Below, piece by piece: positions 27,362 to 37,083 of a stretch of DNA of 54,283 nt. This DNA comes from Nitrospirota bacterium. GTDB taxonomy: Bacteria; Nitrospirota; Thermodesulfovibrionia; Thermodesulfovibrionales; SM23-35. Numbering within the stretch: the first letter of the stretch is position 1; each line of letters begins with the position of its first letter. The stretch covers positions 1 to 54,283 of the forward strand of contig JACAFE010000050.1 in assembly GCA_013388435.1 (NCBI GenBank), in the 5' to 3' direction. Under the pieces are notes generated by a model. The model worked only from the letters and a program-made list of their open reading frames with translations. It made no database searches and was not told the DNA's origin. The translations under genes and the position numbers were made by a program.

Positions 27362-27517
27362 TTCTATTTTTTCTTTATACATTAGGTAATATCCAGGCAT
27401 TCTTAAGTATATTAAACAAATTACTTTTCTTGTTGCTCAAATAATTTTTTATGAGCTATACTTTATAAAAATCCTTAACTTTTAAAAATGTAAATGTCTT
27501 AATATTTGGAGGTTTTT

Positions 27518-28780
27518 GTGCCTTTTTTTGGTGAACTCTTTGTCAGTGAGATTATTAAAAAACCTGTTTTAGATCCAAAAGGCGAGGAACTCGGCAAAGT
27601 TAAGGATATTATTGTTGTAAAAGGTGAACCATTCCCAAAGGTTTCAAATTTAATTCTTGATAAAAAGAAGAATATTTACCTAATTTCATGGACAGATCTC
27701 AATATTTTTAACAAAAAAATAATTTCTTCAAAAATCTATTCAGAAAGCCTTAATGAATATGAGTTTGATGAAAATGACCTCTTAATTGTAAGGGATATTT
27801 TTGATAAACAGATTGTTGATGCTAATGGAGCAAAAGTAGTAAGAGTAAATGATGTTAAACTCGAAGGATATGAATCAGAGGCAATTCTTGTTGCAGTTGA
27901 TGTAGGCATGAGAGGTATAATGCGCAGACTTGGAATTGAAAGAGGTGGTGAAGATTTAATGCGAATCTTCAGAAAACATCTTCCCTATAATCTTATAAGC
28001 TGGAATTACATTCAACCCCTTGAGCCAAAATTAACCAATATATCTCTGACAGTTCCAAGACAGATGGTTTCAGAATTGCACCCGGCTGACATCGCTGAAA
28101 TAATAAGCCAGGTTTCACACAGGGAAGGTGCTACATTTTTTAAAGAACTTGATGTCGAAACTGCTGCTGAAGCTTTATCCGAATTACAACCCGATGTGCA
28201 GGTTGAAATTATAAGTGGCATGGAAACTGAAAAAGCAGCGGATATCATCGAAGAAATGCAGCCTGATGAGGCAGCAGATGTATTAAGCGATTTACCTGTT
28301 GATAAAGCCAAGGAAATCCTTGAACAGATTGAAAAAGAAGAAGCTCAGGATATTCAGGAACTTCTCAGTCATGAAGAGGATACTGCAGGCGGTATAATGA
28401 CAAACGTATATATATCCTACTTGCCTGAAACAACTGTACAGGAAGCCATAGAGAAATTCAAAAAAGATGCTGAAGAAGTTGAGACAGTTTATTATATTTA
28501 TGTTATTGACGAAAACGAAAAACTTGTCGGGGTAATATCTTTAAGGGATTTATTACTGGCTCCTTTTGATGCAAAACTTTCTGACATTATGAAAAGAAAA
28601 ATAAAGACTGTTACACCTGAAACTGATGAACAAGAAGTTGCTGAGATTGTCTCTAAATATAATCTTGTCGCCATCCCTGTTATTGATTCTGAAAATTACA
28701 TGCTCGGAATCGTAACAATAGACGATATTATAGACAGAATATTGCCACCAGCAGCAAAACGCAAGAGGAGAAAAGTATGA
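27518..28780 (+). CDS. PRC-barrel / MgtE-N / CBS-pair sensor protein without membrane part
   Basis: This soluble protein of about 420 residues starts with a PRC-barrel-like pair (residues 1-150: VLDPKGEELGKVKDIIVVKG and DANGAKVVRVNDVKLEGYES). An MgtE N-terminal superhelix follows (about 175-270, repeats such as MQPDEAADVLSDLPVDKAKE), then two CBS domains (about 275-410, with EDTAGGIMT). This is the Mg2+-sensing cytosolic half of MgtE with the channel missing. I start it at GTG 27518 because GGAGG lies 5 bases upstream. It overlaps the Nramp-like gene by ATGA, so it probably gates or regulates that carrier. Confidence 0.85.
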   Translation: MPFFGELFVSEIIKKPVLDPKGEELGKVKDIIVVKGEPFPKVSNLILDKKKNIYLISWTDLNIFNKKIISSKIYSESLNEYEFDENDLLIVRDIFDKQIVDANGAKVVRVNDVKLEGYESEAILVAVDVGMRGIMRRLGIERGGEDLMRIFRKHLPYNLISWNYIQPLEPKLTNISLTVPRQMVSELHPADIAEIISQVSHREGATFFKELDVETAAEALSELQPDVQVEIISGMETEKAADIIEEMQPDEAADVLSDLPVDKAKEILEQIEKEEAQDIQELLSHEEDTAGGIMTNVYISYLPETTVQEAIEKFKKDAEEVETVYYIYVIDENEKLVGVISLRDLLLAPFDAKLSDIMKRKIKTVTPETDEQEVAEIVSKYNLVAIPVIDSENYMLGIVTIDDIIDRILPPAAKRKRRKV

Positions 28781-30021
28781 GCCTCCTGAAAAGAATCGCA
28801 GTTTTTCTTTCAATTATGGGTCCCGGCATAATTACAGCAAACATTGACAATGATGCAAGCGGAATAACTACATACTCTGTTGCTGGAGCACACTTTGGCT
28901 ACGCCCTGCTCTGGACATTAATTCCCACTACGATTGCTCTTGTTGTTATTCAGGAAATGGTAGCAAGAATGGGAGTTGTTACAGGCAAAGGATTATCGGA
29001 TTTAATTCGTGAAAATTATGGGGTTAAATCTACATTTTATATGATGACAATTCTATTCATAGCTAATTTTGGTACTACTATTGCCAATTTTGCGGGATGG
29101 GCTGCGAGTATGGAAATTATAGGGTTCAGCAGATATATTGTCATACCTGTTGGAGCATTAGCTGTATGGTTTCTCGTAGTTAAAGGAAGTTATCGTTTTG
29201 TTGAAAAGATTTTACTCTTTGCCTGTCTTCTTTATTTCGGGTACGTGTTTTCAGGTTTTATGTCAAAACCAGCATGGTCAAAAGTATTCTATAATACTTT
29301 TATCCCGGAAATAAAATGGGAGACAGAATATATAATGCTAAGCATTGCAATTATCGGAACTACCATTACTCCCTGGATGCAATTTTACTTACAATCATCA
29401 ATCGCAGAGAAGGGAATTCAAAAAAATGAATATAAGGCATCAAAACTTGATGTCTTTATAGGATGCAGTATTACTGATATTGTTTCTTTTTTTATTATAG
29501 TAACATGCGCTACAACATTATTTGCACAGGGAATAAGAATTAATGAGGCTTCAGAAGCAGCTCTTGCTCTTAAACCCCTTGCAGGAAAATATGCATTTTT
29601 AATTTTTGCGATATGCCTTGCAAATGCCTCGATTCTCGGAACAATTATAGTGCCTCTTGCTACTTCATATTATATATGTGAGGCAATGGGCTGGGAACGA
29701 GGAGTAAACAAAACATTTAAAGAAGCTCCTCAATTCATGAGTATATATACTTTTATGATAGTTATTGGTTCTTTATTGATCTTAATCCCAGGCGCTCCCC
29801 TGGTTTTTCTGATGGTATTATCATCTGTTCTTAATGGGGTACTGCTACCTTTTGTCCTGATATATGCCATTTCACTCGTTAATAATAAAAAACTTATGGG
29901 AGACTTTGTTAATCCAAAATCTTATAATATAATTTCCTGGAGCACAGTAGTGGTTCTTATAATTTTGACCGCAGTATTTCTTGTATCTATTATTATCCCT
30001 CTGGAGTCAATATATGGTTAA
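28777..30021 (+). CDS. Nramp-related divalent-metal (probably Mg2+) transporter
   Basis: This 414-residue protein has about eleven membrane helices and the Nramp fold. The first helix has NDASG (residues 25-29) where canonical Nramps have DPGN, and the sixth has TTITPWM (195-201) where they have the metal-binding A-x-x-MPH. Loss of that methionine is what separates Nramp-related magnesium transporters from Mn2+/Fe2+ carriers. The overlap with an MgtE-type Mg2+ sensor points the same way. Substrate identity is inferred. The last bases overlap mtnA by 8. Confidence 0.85.
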   Translation: MSLLKRIAVFLSIMGPGIITANIDNDASGITTYSVAGAHFGYALLWTLIPTTIALVVIQEMVARMGVVTGKGLSDLIRENYGVKSTFYMMTILFIANFGTTIANFAGWAASMEIIGFSRYIVIPVGALAVWFLVVKGSYRFVEKILLFACLLYFGYVFSGFMSKPAWSKVFYNTFIPEIKWETEYIMLSIAIIGTTITPWMQFYLQSSIAEKGIQKNEYKASKLDVFIGCSITDIVSFFIIVTCATTLFAQGIRINEASEAALALKPLAGKYAFLIFAICLANASILGTIIVPLATSYYICEAMGWERGVNKTFKEAPQFMSIYTFMIVIGSLLILIPGAPLVFLMVLSSVLNGVLLPFVLIYAISLVNNKKLMGDFVNPKSYNIISWSTVVVLIILTAVFLVSIIIPLESIYG

Positions 30022-31081
30022 AGCTATTGAATGGATCAATGGTAAGGTCGTAATGCTCGACCAGAGCAAATTACCTCTTGAAGTTTCTTACATTGAATGC
30101 ACAGATTATCACAAAGTTGCTGAAGGTATCAGAAAATTATGGATAAGAGGAGCTCCTGCAATAGGGATCGCTGCTGCAATGGGTATTGCAATGGCTGCTC
30201 AGGATATTAATGCAAAAAATGTCAGGGATATTGAAAAAGGTCTTGAACCTGTCTTTTCTGAAATGCTTATGACCCGTCCTACTGCTGTAAATATTAAATG
30301 GGCAGTAAACAGAATGAAAAATTCAATCAGGAGAATGAAAGACAGCAACCCAGCAACTGTTAAAGAAATGTTGATTGAAGAAGCTAAAAATATTCTGAAT
30401 GAAGATATTGAAGTCAACAAAGCAATCGGAAAATGGGGTGCAGAATTTATTAAAGATGGTGATACAATTCTTACGCATTGTAATGCGGGTGCTCTTGCTA
30501 CTGGTGGATATGGAACAGCAACAGCTCCGATGTTAATAGCAAAACAACAGGGTAAAAGAATTCATGTATTTGCCGATGAAACACGGCCTGTTCTTCAGGG
30601 AGCAAGATTAACATCATGGGAACTAATGCAGGAAGGAATACCTGTAACCCTAATTACTGATAATACCGCAGGAGCATTGATGAAAAAGGGTGAAATTAAT
30701 CTTGCAATTGTAGGCACGGACAGAACTGTAAGAAACGGAGATGTTGCAAATAAAATTGGAACATATACAGTTGCTGTTCTTTGTAAAGAAAATAAGATAC
30801 CCTTTTATGTTGCTGCACCTTTAAGCAGTATTGATTTTTCACTTAAATCAGGCAACGAAATACCCATAGAAGAAAGAGCGCCTGAAGAGGTTACACATAT
30901 TTCAGGAAAATGCCAGATAGCTCCGAATGGTGTTAATGTAAGGAATATTGCTTTTGATGTTACCCCGTATAAATACATTACAGCGATTATTACTGAAAAA
31001 GGTGCTTTTAGAGCACAGGACATTAAATACTTGATGAAAAAAAATATAGACTTAAACAAAATCAGGCTAAATTCATCTTAA
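30014..31081 (+). CDS. mtnA: S-methyl-5-thioribose-1-phosphate isomerase
   Basis: This enzyme of about 355 residues belongs to the methionine salvage pathway and converts methylthioribose-1-phosphate to the ribulose form. It has the family features KLWIRGAPAIGIAAAMGIA, the catalytic cysteine segment THCNAGALATGGYGTA, and the catalytic Asp in VGTDRTVRNGDVANKIGTY. The start is ATG 30014 with GGAG upstream, inside the end of the Nramp-like gene. No other mtn genes follow, so it may serve a short salvage pathway or another aldose-phosphate isomerisation. Confidence 0.95.
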   Translation: MVKAIEWINGKVVMLDQSKLPLEVSYIECTDYHKVAEGIRKLWIRGAPAIGIAAAMGIAMAAQDINAKNVRDIEKGLEPVFSEMLMTRPTAVNIKWAVNRMKNSIRRMKDSNPATVKEMLIEEAKNILNEDIEVNKAIGKWGAEFIKDGDTILTHCNAGALATGGYGTATAPMLIAKQQGKRIHVFADETRPVLQGARLTSWELMQEGIPVTLITDNTAGALMKKGEINLAIVGTDRTVRNGDVANKIGTYTVAVLCKENKIPFYVAAPLSSIDFSLKSGNEIPIEERAPEEVTHISGKCQIAPNGVNVRNIAFDVTPYKYITAIITEKGAFRAQDIKYLMKKNIDLNKIRLNSS

Positions 31082-31117
31082 CTTGACTTTAAATGATTAG
31101 CTTTTCTACCATTAATA

Positions 31118-32089
31118 ATGAATCTTGATGATATTTTTATAAAATACGAAGAAGATCTTATAAAGGTCGAAAATAGTCTCCGTGAACTTTTCAATAGTAA
31201 TGTATTAGCAATACCTCTGATCGGCAAACATATTCTTGATGGCGGAGGAAAAAGACTAAGACCTCTTATTCTTTTATTAAGCTCAGAATTAGCTGAATGT
31301 AAAAGTGACTCACGATATACGCTTGCAGGAATTATTGAATCCATCCATACTGCATCTCTACTCCACGATGATGTAATAGACGGCGCTGAAATAAGAAGAG
31401 GACGCAAACCCGCACACTCAATATGGGGCAATCAGATTGTAATTCTTGTTGGAGATTTTCTTTACTCCAATGCACTGAGAATCGCTGTCCTTCATAAAAA
31501 TCAAAAAATAATGGAATCACTATCAGAGGCAACTACAAGAATGACTGAAGCAGAAATACTTCAGATGTCAAAAACTGCTGACCCTGAAATAACAGAAGAT
31601 GAATATATAAATATAATTTCTGGAAAAACCGCTGCTCTTATCTCGTCAGCCTGTAGAATTGGTGCTATACTTGGTTCACTTCCTGAAGAAAAGGAAGAAG
31701 CTCTTGCGAGTTTTGGTATGAAAACAGGTATTGCATTTCAAATGGCAGATGATATACTTGATTATATGGCAGATCAAGAAGAACTTGGTAAACAGCTTGG
31801 CAAAGATCTCAAAGAAGGCAAAATAACCCTTCCTTTAATTTATCTTCTCAGAAGTTCTTCAAGTAGTGAATTAGAAGAGATAAAGGAAATCATTAAAGGC
31901 AATTTCAGAAAAAGTGGTCTTAAAAAAATACTCAAACTTTTCAAAAAATATGATTCAATTGAATTATCATTGAAAAAAGCACGGGATATAGTAGAAAATG
32001 CGAAAAATGAATTACATATTTTCCCTGACTCTCAAGTAAAGGAAGCCCTTTTTACTGTTGCTGATTATACTTTATTAAGAAAGAAATAA
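31118..32089 (+). CDS. Long-chain polyprenyl diphosphate synthase
   Basis: This 323-residue trans-prenyltransferase extends farnesyl or geranyl diphosphate with isopentenyl diphosphate to make the side chain of a quinone. It has KHILDGGGKRLRPLI, the first Asp-rich motif LLHDDVIDGAEIRRG and the second motif FQMADDILDY, plus GKDLKEGKITLPLIY. It resembles IspB/HepT class enzymes. The chain length cannot be read safely. The next gene starts at the base after its stop. Confidence 0.94.
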   Translation: MNLDDIFIKYEEDLIKVENSLRELFNSNVLAIPLIGKHILDGGGKRLRPLILLLSSELAECKSDSRYTLAGIIESIHTASLLHDDVIDGAEIRRGRKPAHSIWGNQIVILVGDFLYSNALRIAVLHKNQKIMESLSEATTRMTEAEILQMSKTADPEITEDEYINIISGKTAALISSACRIGAILGSLPEEKEEALASFGMKTGIAFQMADDILDYMADQEELGKQLGKDLKEGKITLPLIYLLRSSSSSELEEIKEIIKGNFRKSGLKKILKLFKKYDSIELSLKKARDIVENAKNELHIFPDSQVKEALFTVADYTLLRKK

Positions 32090-32596
32090 ATGCATCCTGT
32101 AGTAATACTCGCAAAGAAAAGCATTGAAGAATATATAAAAACAGGTAAAATAATCGACCCACCTGAAGATACGCCCCATGAGATGAAAGGTCAGGCTGGA
32201 GTCTTTGTGTCTTTAAAGAAAAAAGGACAGTTAAGAGGTTGCATTGGAACATTTATGCCTGCATATGAATCTGTTGCAAAAGAAATAATTATGAATGCAA
32301 TAGCTGCTGCCACCAGAGATCCGCGTTTTCCTCCTGTTAGAGAATCCGAGATCAATGAAATAACTTATTCTGTAGATATACTTTCAGCACCAGAAAAAGT
32401 TAACCATTTAAATGAATTAGACCCTAAAAAATACGGTATAATTGTTATAAGTGGTATAAAAAAGGGTTTGTTACTACCCGATCTGGAGGGCGTAAATACA
32501 ATTGAAGAACAAATCAATATAGCTAAGATGAAAGCAGGAATAAATCATAATGAATCTGTAGATATTTACCGTTTTGAGGTAAGGAGATACAAATGA
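32090..32596 (+). CDS. AMMECR1-domain protein (AmmeMemoRadiSam system protein A)
   Basis: This 168-residue single-domain protein has the AMMECR1 signature [10 protein letters not shown] (about 48-57) and [13 protein letters not shown]. The family is conserved from archaea to man. In bacteria it is often fused or adjacent to Memo-like and radical-SAM proteins, which are not seen here. Its function is unknown. ATG starts directly after the prenyl synthase stop, and the end overlaps the next ATG by ATGA. Confidence 0.88.
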   Translation: MHPVVILAKKSIEEYIKTGKIIDPPEDTPHEMKGQAGVFVSLKKKGQLRGCIGTFMPAYESVAKEIIMNAIAAATRDPRFPPVRESEINEITYSVDILSAPEKVNHLNELDPKKYGIIVISGIKKGLLLPDLEGVNTIEEQINIAKMKAGINHNESVDIYRFEVRRYK

Positions 32597-33999
32597 ATGA
32601 AATACCTTTGACCGGGAATATTAAAGATATAGGGCTTCCTAAAATTTTAATAAGTCTTAACAGACACAGGAAAACAGGTACTTTAATTATAAAAAATCCT
32701 GTTTTTACAAAAAAAATCTTTTTTGTAAAAGGAGACGCAGTATTTGCTTCTTCCACTTATGAAGATGACCGACTTGGAGAAATGCTTCTTAAATCAGGCA
32801 AAATAACCCTTGAACAATATGACAAATCTGTTGAATTACTTAAAAAAACAGGTAAAAGACAGGGAGCAATCCTTGTTGAACTTGGTTACATTACACCAAA
32901 GGATTTATTCAACGGAGTCAAATATCAGGTAAAAGAAATAATTTACAGTCTTTTCCTTATTGAAGACGGAGAGTATGAATTTATTGAAGAAATACCTAAA
33001 GATGAAGTAATAACCCTTAAAATGAGCATGGGTAATTTGATTTATGAAGGTGTTAAAAGAATTGACAACTGGACAAGAATAAAAAGAGAAATGCCTTCTC
33101 TCGAGACTGTTCTTACTTTAAGCAATGACCCTTTATCAATATTTCAGGATATTGAGTTAAGCCCGCAGGACAGAAAAATGCTTTCAATAATTGATGGAAC
33201 AAAAACTATCAAAGAGTTAATCAATAATGCCTGGATTAGTTCATTTGAAGCAATGAAAATACTATATGTATTGCTATCAATAAAAGTACTCGAAGAAAAA
33301 AACATTGAAGAGAAACCAGAAGTATTTAAAGAAATTTCGGTTGAAGAAATTCTTCAACCTGTTTTTGAAGATGAAAGCACATTTATTAATAAAGTTGATA
33401 TTATGTACTCAAAGATTTCATTTGCAAGTCCAGAAGAAATCCTTGAGATTAAAAGTGGAACAGATATTGAAACCATTAAAAAGAATTATTATCGACTTAC
33501 CAAGGAATACCATCCTGATAGACAATATGGCTCAACAGATCCTTCTTTAAAAGATAAATTAGAAGCTATATTTAATGCTATAAACGTGGCTTATGAAACC
33601 TTAACCAGAGGAGATACCTATAATAAATCATCTGCTTTTTCAATGGAAAAAGCAGATAAATATTTCAGACAGGCTGTAATTAATTTTAAGAAATCTGACT
33701 ATAAAACCGCAGCAGAATATTTCAAAAAAGCTGTTTATGAAGTTCCTTCAAATGCAAAATACTGGAGCCATCTCGCGCTTGCTCTTTCTTATAATTTAGA
33801 AACTATTAAAGATGCTGAACAGGCTTTATTAAAAGCTATTGATCTTGAACCTAATAATTCAGACTATTACGCAAATCTTGGTTTATTATATGCAAAGCAA
33901 GGAATCCTGCAAAAAGCACGCATAGCTTATGAACATGCACTTAGACTTAACCCTGATAATATCAAAGCAAAAAAAGGGTTACAAAATATAAAAAAGTGA
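32593..33999 (+). CDS. DUF4388 (PATAN) - DnaJ - TPR multidomain protein
   Basis: This 468-residue cytosolic protein has an N-terminal DUF4388/PATAN-type domain (about 1-150: [41 protein letters not shown]) and a winged-helix-like middle. A J domain follows with the HPD triad in YHPDRQYG (about 308) and the end of the gene carries TPR repeats (about 350-465: [39 protein letters not shown]). An adaptor that recruits DnaK to signalling or gliding/export machinery is possible but unproven. It ends 1 base before the moaC stop. Confidence 0.85.
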   Translation: MNEIPLTGNIKDIGLPKILISLNRHRKTGTLIIKNPVFTKKIFFVKGDAVFASSTYEDDRLGEMLLKSGKITLEQYDKSVELLKKTGKRQGAILVELGYITPKDLFNGVKYQVKEIIYSLFLIEDGEYEFIEEIPKDEVITLKMSMGNLIYEGVKRIDNWTRIKREMPSLETVLTLSNDPLSIFQDIELSPQDRKMLSIIDGTKTIKELINNAWISSFEAMKILYVLLSIKVLEEKNIEEKPEVFKEISVEEILQPVFEDESTFINKVDIMYSKISFASPEEILEIKSGTDIETIKKNYYRLTKEYHPDRQYGSTDPSLKDKLEAIFNAINVAYETLTRGDTYNKSSAFSMEKADKYFRQAVINFKKSDYKTAAEYFKKAVYEVPSNAKYWSHLALALSYNLETIKDAEQALLKAIDLEPNNSDYYANLGLLYAKQGILQKARIAYEHALRLNPDNIKAKKGLQNIKK

Positions 34000-34000
34000 A

Positions 34001-34486
34001 TCAATCTGCTCTTACTCTTTTATATGTTCCGCTTTTTCCACCATATTTTTCAATGAGCATGATTTCAGAAATTATTATATCTTTATCAACAGCTTTGCAC
34101 ATATCATAAATTGTAAGAGCCGCAACAGAAACTGCTGTAAGAGCCTCCATCTCGACACCTGTCTGTCCTGTAATTTTGACCTCTGATATAATTTTTATAC
34201 TGTTACTTTTTTCATCAGGAGAAAAATCAATATTTATAGAAGTAATATTCAAAGGATGGCATAGTGGAATAAGCTCGCAGGTTTTTTTTGCTGCCATAAT
34301 TCCTGCAACACGTGCAACTGAAAAAACATCTCCTTTTGGCATTTTACCATCGAGTATAAGTCTAAGAGTCTCGGGCTTCAGAAATATCATACCGGAAGCA
34401 ATCGCTTTTCTCTCCGTAGATGGTTTTTGAGAAACATCAACCATCTTTGCCCTTCCCTTTTCATCTATATGAGTAAGCTTTTTCAT
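34001..34486 (-). CDS. moaC: Cyclic pyranopterin monophosphate synthase MoaC
   Basis: This 161-residue enzyme of molybdenum/tungsten cofactor synthesis acts after the radical-SAM step of MoaA. It has [29 protein letters not shown], the [20 protein letters not shown] signature and MCKAVDKD, with the conserved KYGGKSGTY tail. The length is standard. No other moa gene is nearby. It is followed on the minus strand by nothing, converging with the DnaJ-TPR gene at a 1-base gap. Confidence 0.96.
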   Translation of the reverse strand: MKKLTHIDEKGRAKMVDVSQKPSTERKAIASGMIFLKPETLRLILDGKMPKGDVFSVARVAGIMAAKKTCELIPLCHPLNITSINIDFSPDEKSNSIKIISEVKITGQTGVEMEALTAVSVAALTIYDMCKAVDKDIIISEIMLIEKYGGKSGTYKRVRAD

Positions 34487-34500
34487 ATCTATTGAATATA

Positions 34501-34587
34501 TGGTGCCGAAGGCGGGATTTGAACCCGCACGGCCTTGCGACCACTAGACCCTGAACCTAGCGCGTCTGCCAGTTCCGCCACTTCGGC
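34501..34587 (-). tRNA. tRNA-Leu (CAG)
   Basis: This 87-base type II tRNA has a long variable arm (GTGGTCGCAAGGCCGTG) and encoded CCA. The acceptor GCCGAAG pairs with CTTCGGC, the anticodon stem CTAGG/TCTAG encloses TTCAGGG, giving anticodon CAG, and the T arm is GCGGGTTCAAATCCCGC. It lies upstream of moaC on the same strand. Confidence 0.96.
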
Positions 34588-34609
34588 AAATTAATTAAAA
34601 TGCTCACGG

Positions 34610-34637
34610 ATTATATAAGCTTATTAGTAACTGTTTA
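34610..34637 (-). promoter_or_regulatory. Probable promoter of tRNA-Leu
   Basis: On the minus strand the -35-like TAAACA (34632-34637) and a perfect -10 TATAAT (34610-34615) are 16 bases apart. The predicted start is roughly 15 bases before the mature tRNA 5' end. Confidence 0.45.
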
Positions 34638-34703
34638 TAGAAAATTATATTATATTATACGCAGGCATTTAAAAAAAAGCACAATTTATGGTATTGTTTA
34701 TAT

Positions 34704-35810
34704 ATGCGTAAAGGATTAAAAATATTTCTGCTTCTTTTATTAATCGCTATTATTGCCGGGGCAATAATCATTCCAGTTTTAATAAAGAATTCAAATAAAA
34801 TTGTAAAACAGAAACTCGAGAGTTATCTCGGAAAAGATTTTTCTGTTAAAGAGCTTAAGTTAAAATGGAATGAAGTTGAAGCCATAGATGTCAATTATAA
34901 AAATCCTGAAGGACAAACTGTTTTTAGCGCTGACAGCATGAAAATGAAAGCTGATTTAATGAGCATATTGAAAAAAGAATATAATGTCTCGGATCTTACC
35001 TTGGTTAATCCATATATCAAGCTCGAAACAGACGAAAAAGGAAATCTCAAACTTCCATTTCATTCAAGGAAAAGCAAAGAAGAAAAAAATGATTCACCAC
35101 CTTTACTTATACAAAAAATACACATAATTAATGGTTCCATAGATTATCTCGATGAAAAAGTTGACGGAGAACCTGTTTTAACACAATTAAGAAATATTGA
35201 ACTTGAATCTGAAAACTTGCTTTTCCCAATTCAGGATAATTTTTCATCCTATCATTTTTCAGCAAAAATTACCGGAAAATTAAATGCGGGTGTCATCAAA
35301 AGCGAAGGGAATATAAACCTTAAAACACTCGATATGGATTCAAAAGTTTCAGCACAAAATCTTGATATTACTCCTTTTAAACCTTACTACCAGAAGAAAA
35401 ACAGTGTTAATATTAAAAAAGGGAATATTGATATTAAAATGGATTTAAAGATCAATTCAGGCAATTTATATGCTCCTGGCAATATTGTTTTAAAAAATCT
35501 TGAATTGGAAAAAGGCAAAGGGATATCCGGATTTTTCCTTAGCCTTCCAGCTGATGCAGTCGTCAGCTTTCTTAAAGATAACAAAGGCAGAATTTCTTTT
35601 GATTTCATGCTCGAAGGCAATCTTTCTGATCCTGAATTTAACATTCGTGAAAGCTTTGTAGATAAAATAGCTTATGGAATGGCACAAAAGCTGGGAGTTC
35701 CTGTTGCTGACATTGGTGAATCAATTATTATTGCAGGAACAAAAGGTGTCAAACAAATCGGTAAAAAAGCAGAAAATATAAGCAGTGGTATTAAAAAAAT
35801 CATAAAATAA
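34704..35810 (+). CDS. AsmA-like / DUF748 inner-membrane anchored protein
   Basis: This 368-residue protein has an N-terminal membrane anchor (about 6-28) and a long periplasmic beta-rich region with repeated strand pairs. Features include VSDLTLVNPYIKLETDEKGN, and IQKIHIINGSIDYLDEKVDG, with the C-terminal segment ISFDFMLEGNLSDPEFNIRE typical of the AsmA/DUF748 superfamily. These bridge-like proteins are linked to lipid transport and outer-membrane integrity. It is a shorter member with only the terminal modules. The ATG has no strong ribosome binding site. rarA follows after about 30 bases. Confidence 0.75.
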   Translation: MRKGLKIFLLLLLIAIIAGAIIIPVLIKNSNKIVKQKLESYLGKDFSVKELKLKWNEVEAIDVNYKNPEGQTVFSADSMKMKADLMSILKKEYNVSDLTLVNPYIKLETDEKGNLKLPFHSRKSKEEKNDSPPLLIQKIHIINGSIDYLDEKVDGEPVLTQLRNIELESENLLFPIQDNFSSYHFSAKITGKLNAGVIKSEGNINLKTLDMDSKVSAQNLDITPFKPYYQKKNSVNIKKGNIDIKMDLKINSGNLYAPGNIVLKNLELEKGKGISGFFLSLPADAVVSFLKDNKGRISFDFMLEGNLSDPEFNIRESFVDKIAYGMAQKLGVPVADIGESIIIAGTKGVKQIGKKAENISSGIKKIIK

Positions 35811-35841
35811 ATACAATTCTCGAGCTACTTTTTTACATTTA

Positions 35842-37083
35842 ATGGAGTTATTTAAAGAAAAAGAAGAATCCAATATAAGCCCTCCTCTTGCTTATAGAAT
35901 GTGTCCCCGTTCCCTTGATGAATATATAGGACAGGAACATATTCTTGGTCATGGTAAACTTTTAAGACGTTCTATAGAGGCTGATAGAATAAGTTCAATT
36001 ATATTATATGGACCACCTGGAACTGGCAAGACCGCGCTTGCAAGGGTTATAGCTCAAAAGACGAATTCACATTTTGAATGGCTAAACGCAGCAACTATTG
36101 GACTTGATGAAATAAGAAAAGCAATTCAGCAGGCAAAAAACAGAAAAGCAAAGGGGCTCAAGACTATTTTATTCCTTGACGAGATACATCGTTTCAACAA
36201 ACTACAGCAGGATGCTTTACTACCGGATGTAGAGGAAGGAAACATAATACTTATTGCAGCTACTGTAGAAAATCCCTTTTTTTATGTTAATTCTGCATTA
36301 CTTTCAAGAAGCCAGATATTTGAATTAAAACCATTATCAGAAAACAATCTCACCGAAATTTTAAAACTTGCGCTTAATGACAGAGAAAGAGGATTCGGGC
36401 ATCTTTCTATTAATATACAGGAATCTGCAATTAAGCATATTGCCAGAATGTCCGATGGCGACGCAAGAAAAGCCTTATCAGCTCTTGAGATAGCTGTTCT
36501 TACTACACCTCAGGATAAAGATGGCAGGATAAATATTTCTCTTGAAATTGCAGAGGAATCCATTCAGAAAAAAGTGGTTGTATATGACAAAAAAGGCGAC
36601 CAGCATTATGACACTATCTCGGCTTTCATAAAAAGCATGAGAGGCTCAGATCCTGATGCTGCAATTTATTATCTTGCAAAAATGCTATACGCAGGCGAGG
36701 ATCCGAGATTTATTGCAAGAAGAATTGTGATATGTGCTTCAGAGGATATAGGGAATGCAGATCCAATGGCACTGGTTGTTGCAATATCAGCACTACGCGC
36801 CGTAGAATTTGTCGGAATGCCCGAAGCCCGTATTCCATTAGCACAGGCAGTGATTTATGTAGCAAAAGCTCCCAAAAGCAACGCCTGTTATAAAGCTATA
36901 GAATCCGCATGGAAAGATATAGAAACCGAAGAAACAATGGAAGTTCCCGATCATCTAAAAGACAGCCATTATCCCGGAGCAAAGAAACTCGGTCATGGTA
37001 AAGGATATAAATATCCTCATGATTACGGTGGATATGTTGAACAGGATTATATGAAAAAGAAAAGGAAATACTATGAACCATGA
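35842..37083 (+). CDS. rarA: Replication-associated recombination protein RarA (MgsA)
   Basis: This 413-residue AAA+ ATPase acts at stalled replication forks. It begins with the family signature RMCPRSLDEYIGQEHILG, then Walker [17 protein letters not shown], Walker B FLDEIHRFNKLQQDALLPDV, sensor region SALLSRSQIFEL, and the C-terminal MgsA segment IYYLAKMLYAGEDPRFIARR and LKDSHYPGAKKLGHGKGY. It overlaps mutS2 by ATGA, so the two genome-maintenance genes are coupled. Confidence 0.96.
   Translation: MELFKEKEESNISPPLAYRMCPRSLDEYIGQEHILGHGKLLRRSIEADRISSIILYGPPGTGKTALARVIAQKTNSHFEWLNAATIGLDEIRKAIQQAKNRKAKGLKTILFLDEIHRFNKLQQDALLPDVEEGNIILIAATVENPFFYVNSALLSRSQIFELKPLSENNLTEILKLALNDRERGFGHLSINIQESAIKHIARMSDGDARKALSALEIAVLTTPQDKDGRINISLEIAEESIQKKVVVYDKKGDQHYDTISAFIKSMRGSDPDAAIYYLAKMLYAGEDPRFIARRIVICASEDIGNADPMALVVAISALRAVEFVGMPEARIPLAQAVIYVAKAPKSNACYKAIESAWKDIETEETMEVPDHLKDSHYPGAKKLGHGKGYKYPHDYGGYVEQDYMKKKRKYYEP

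Noticed and set aside
27362-27517. Mg2+ riboswitch before the MgtE-like sensor gene
   Set aside because: The 156-base gap is AT-rich and I see no M-box or ykkC-like core or stable conserved helices.
29950-30013. SAM riboswitch before mtnA
   Set aside because: mtnA starts inside the Nramp-like gene, so there is no leader.
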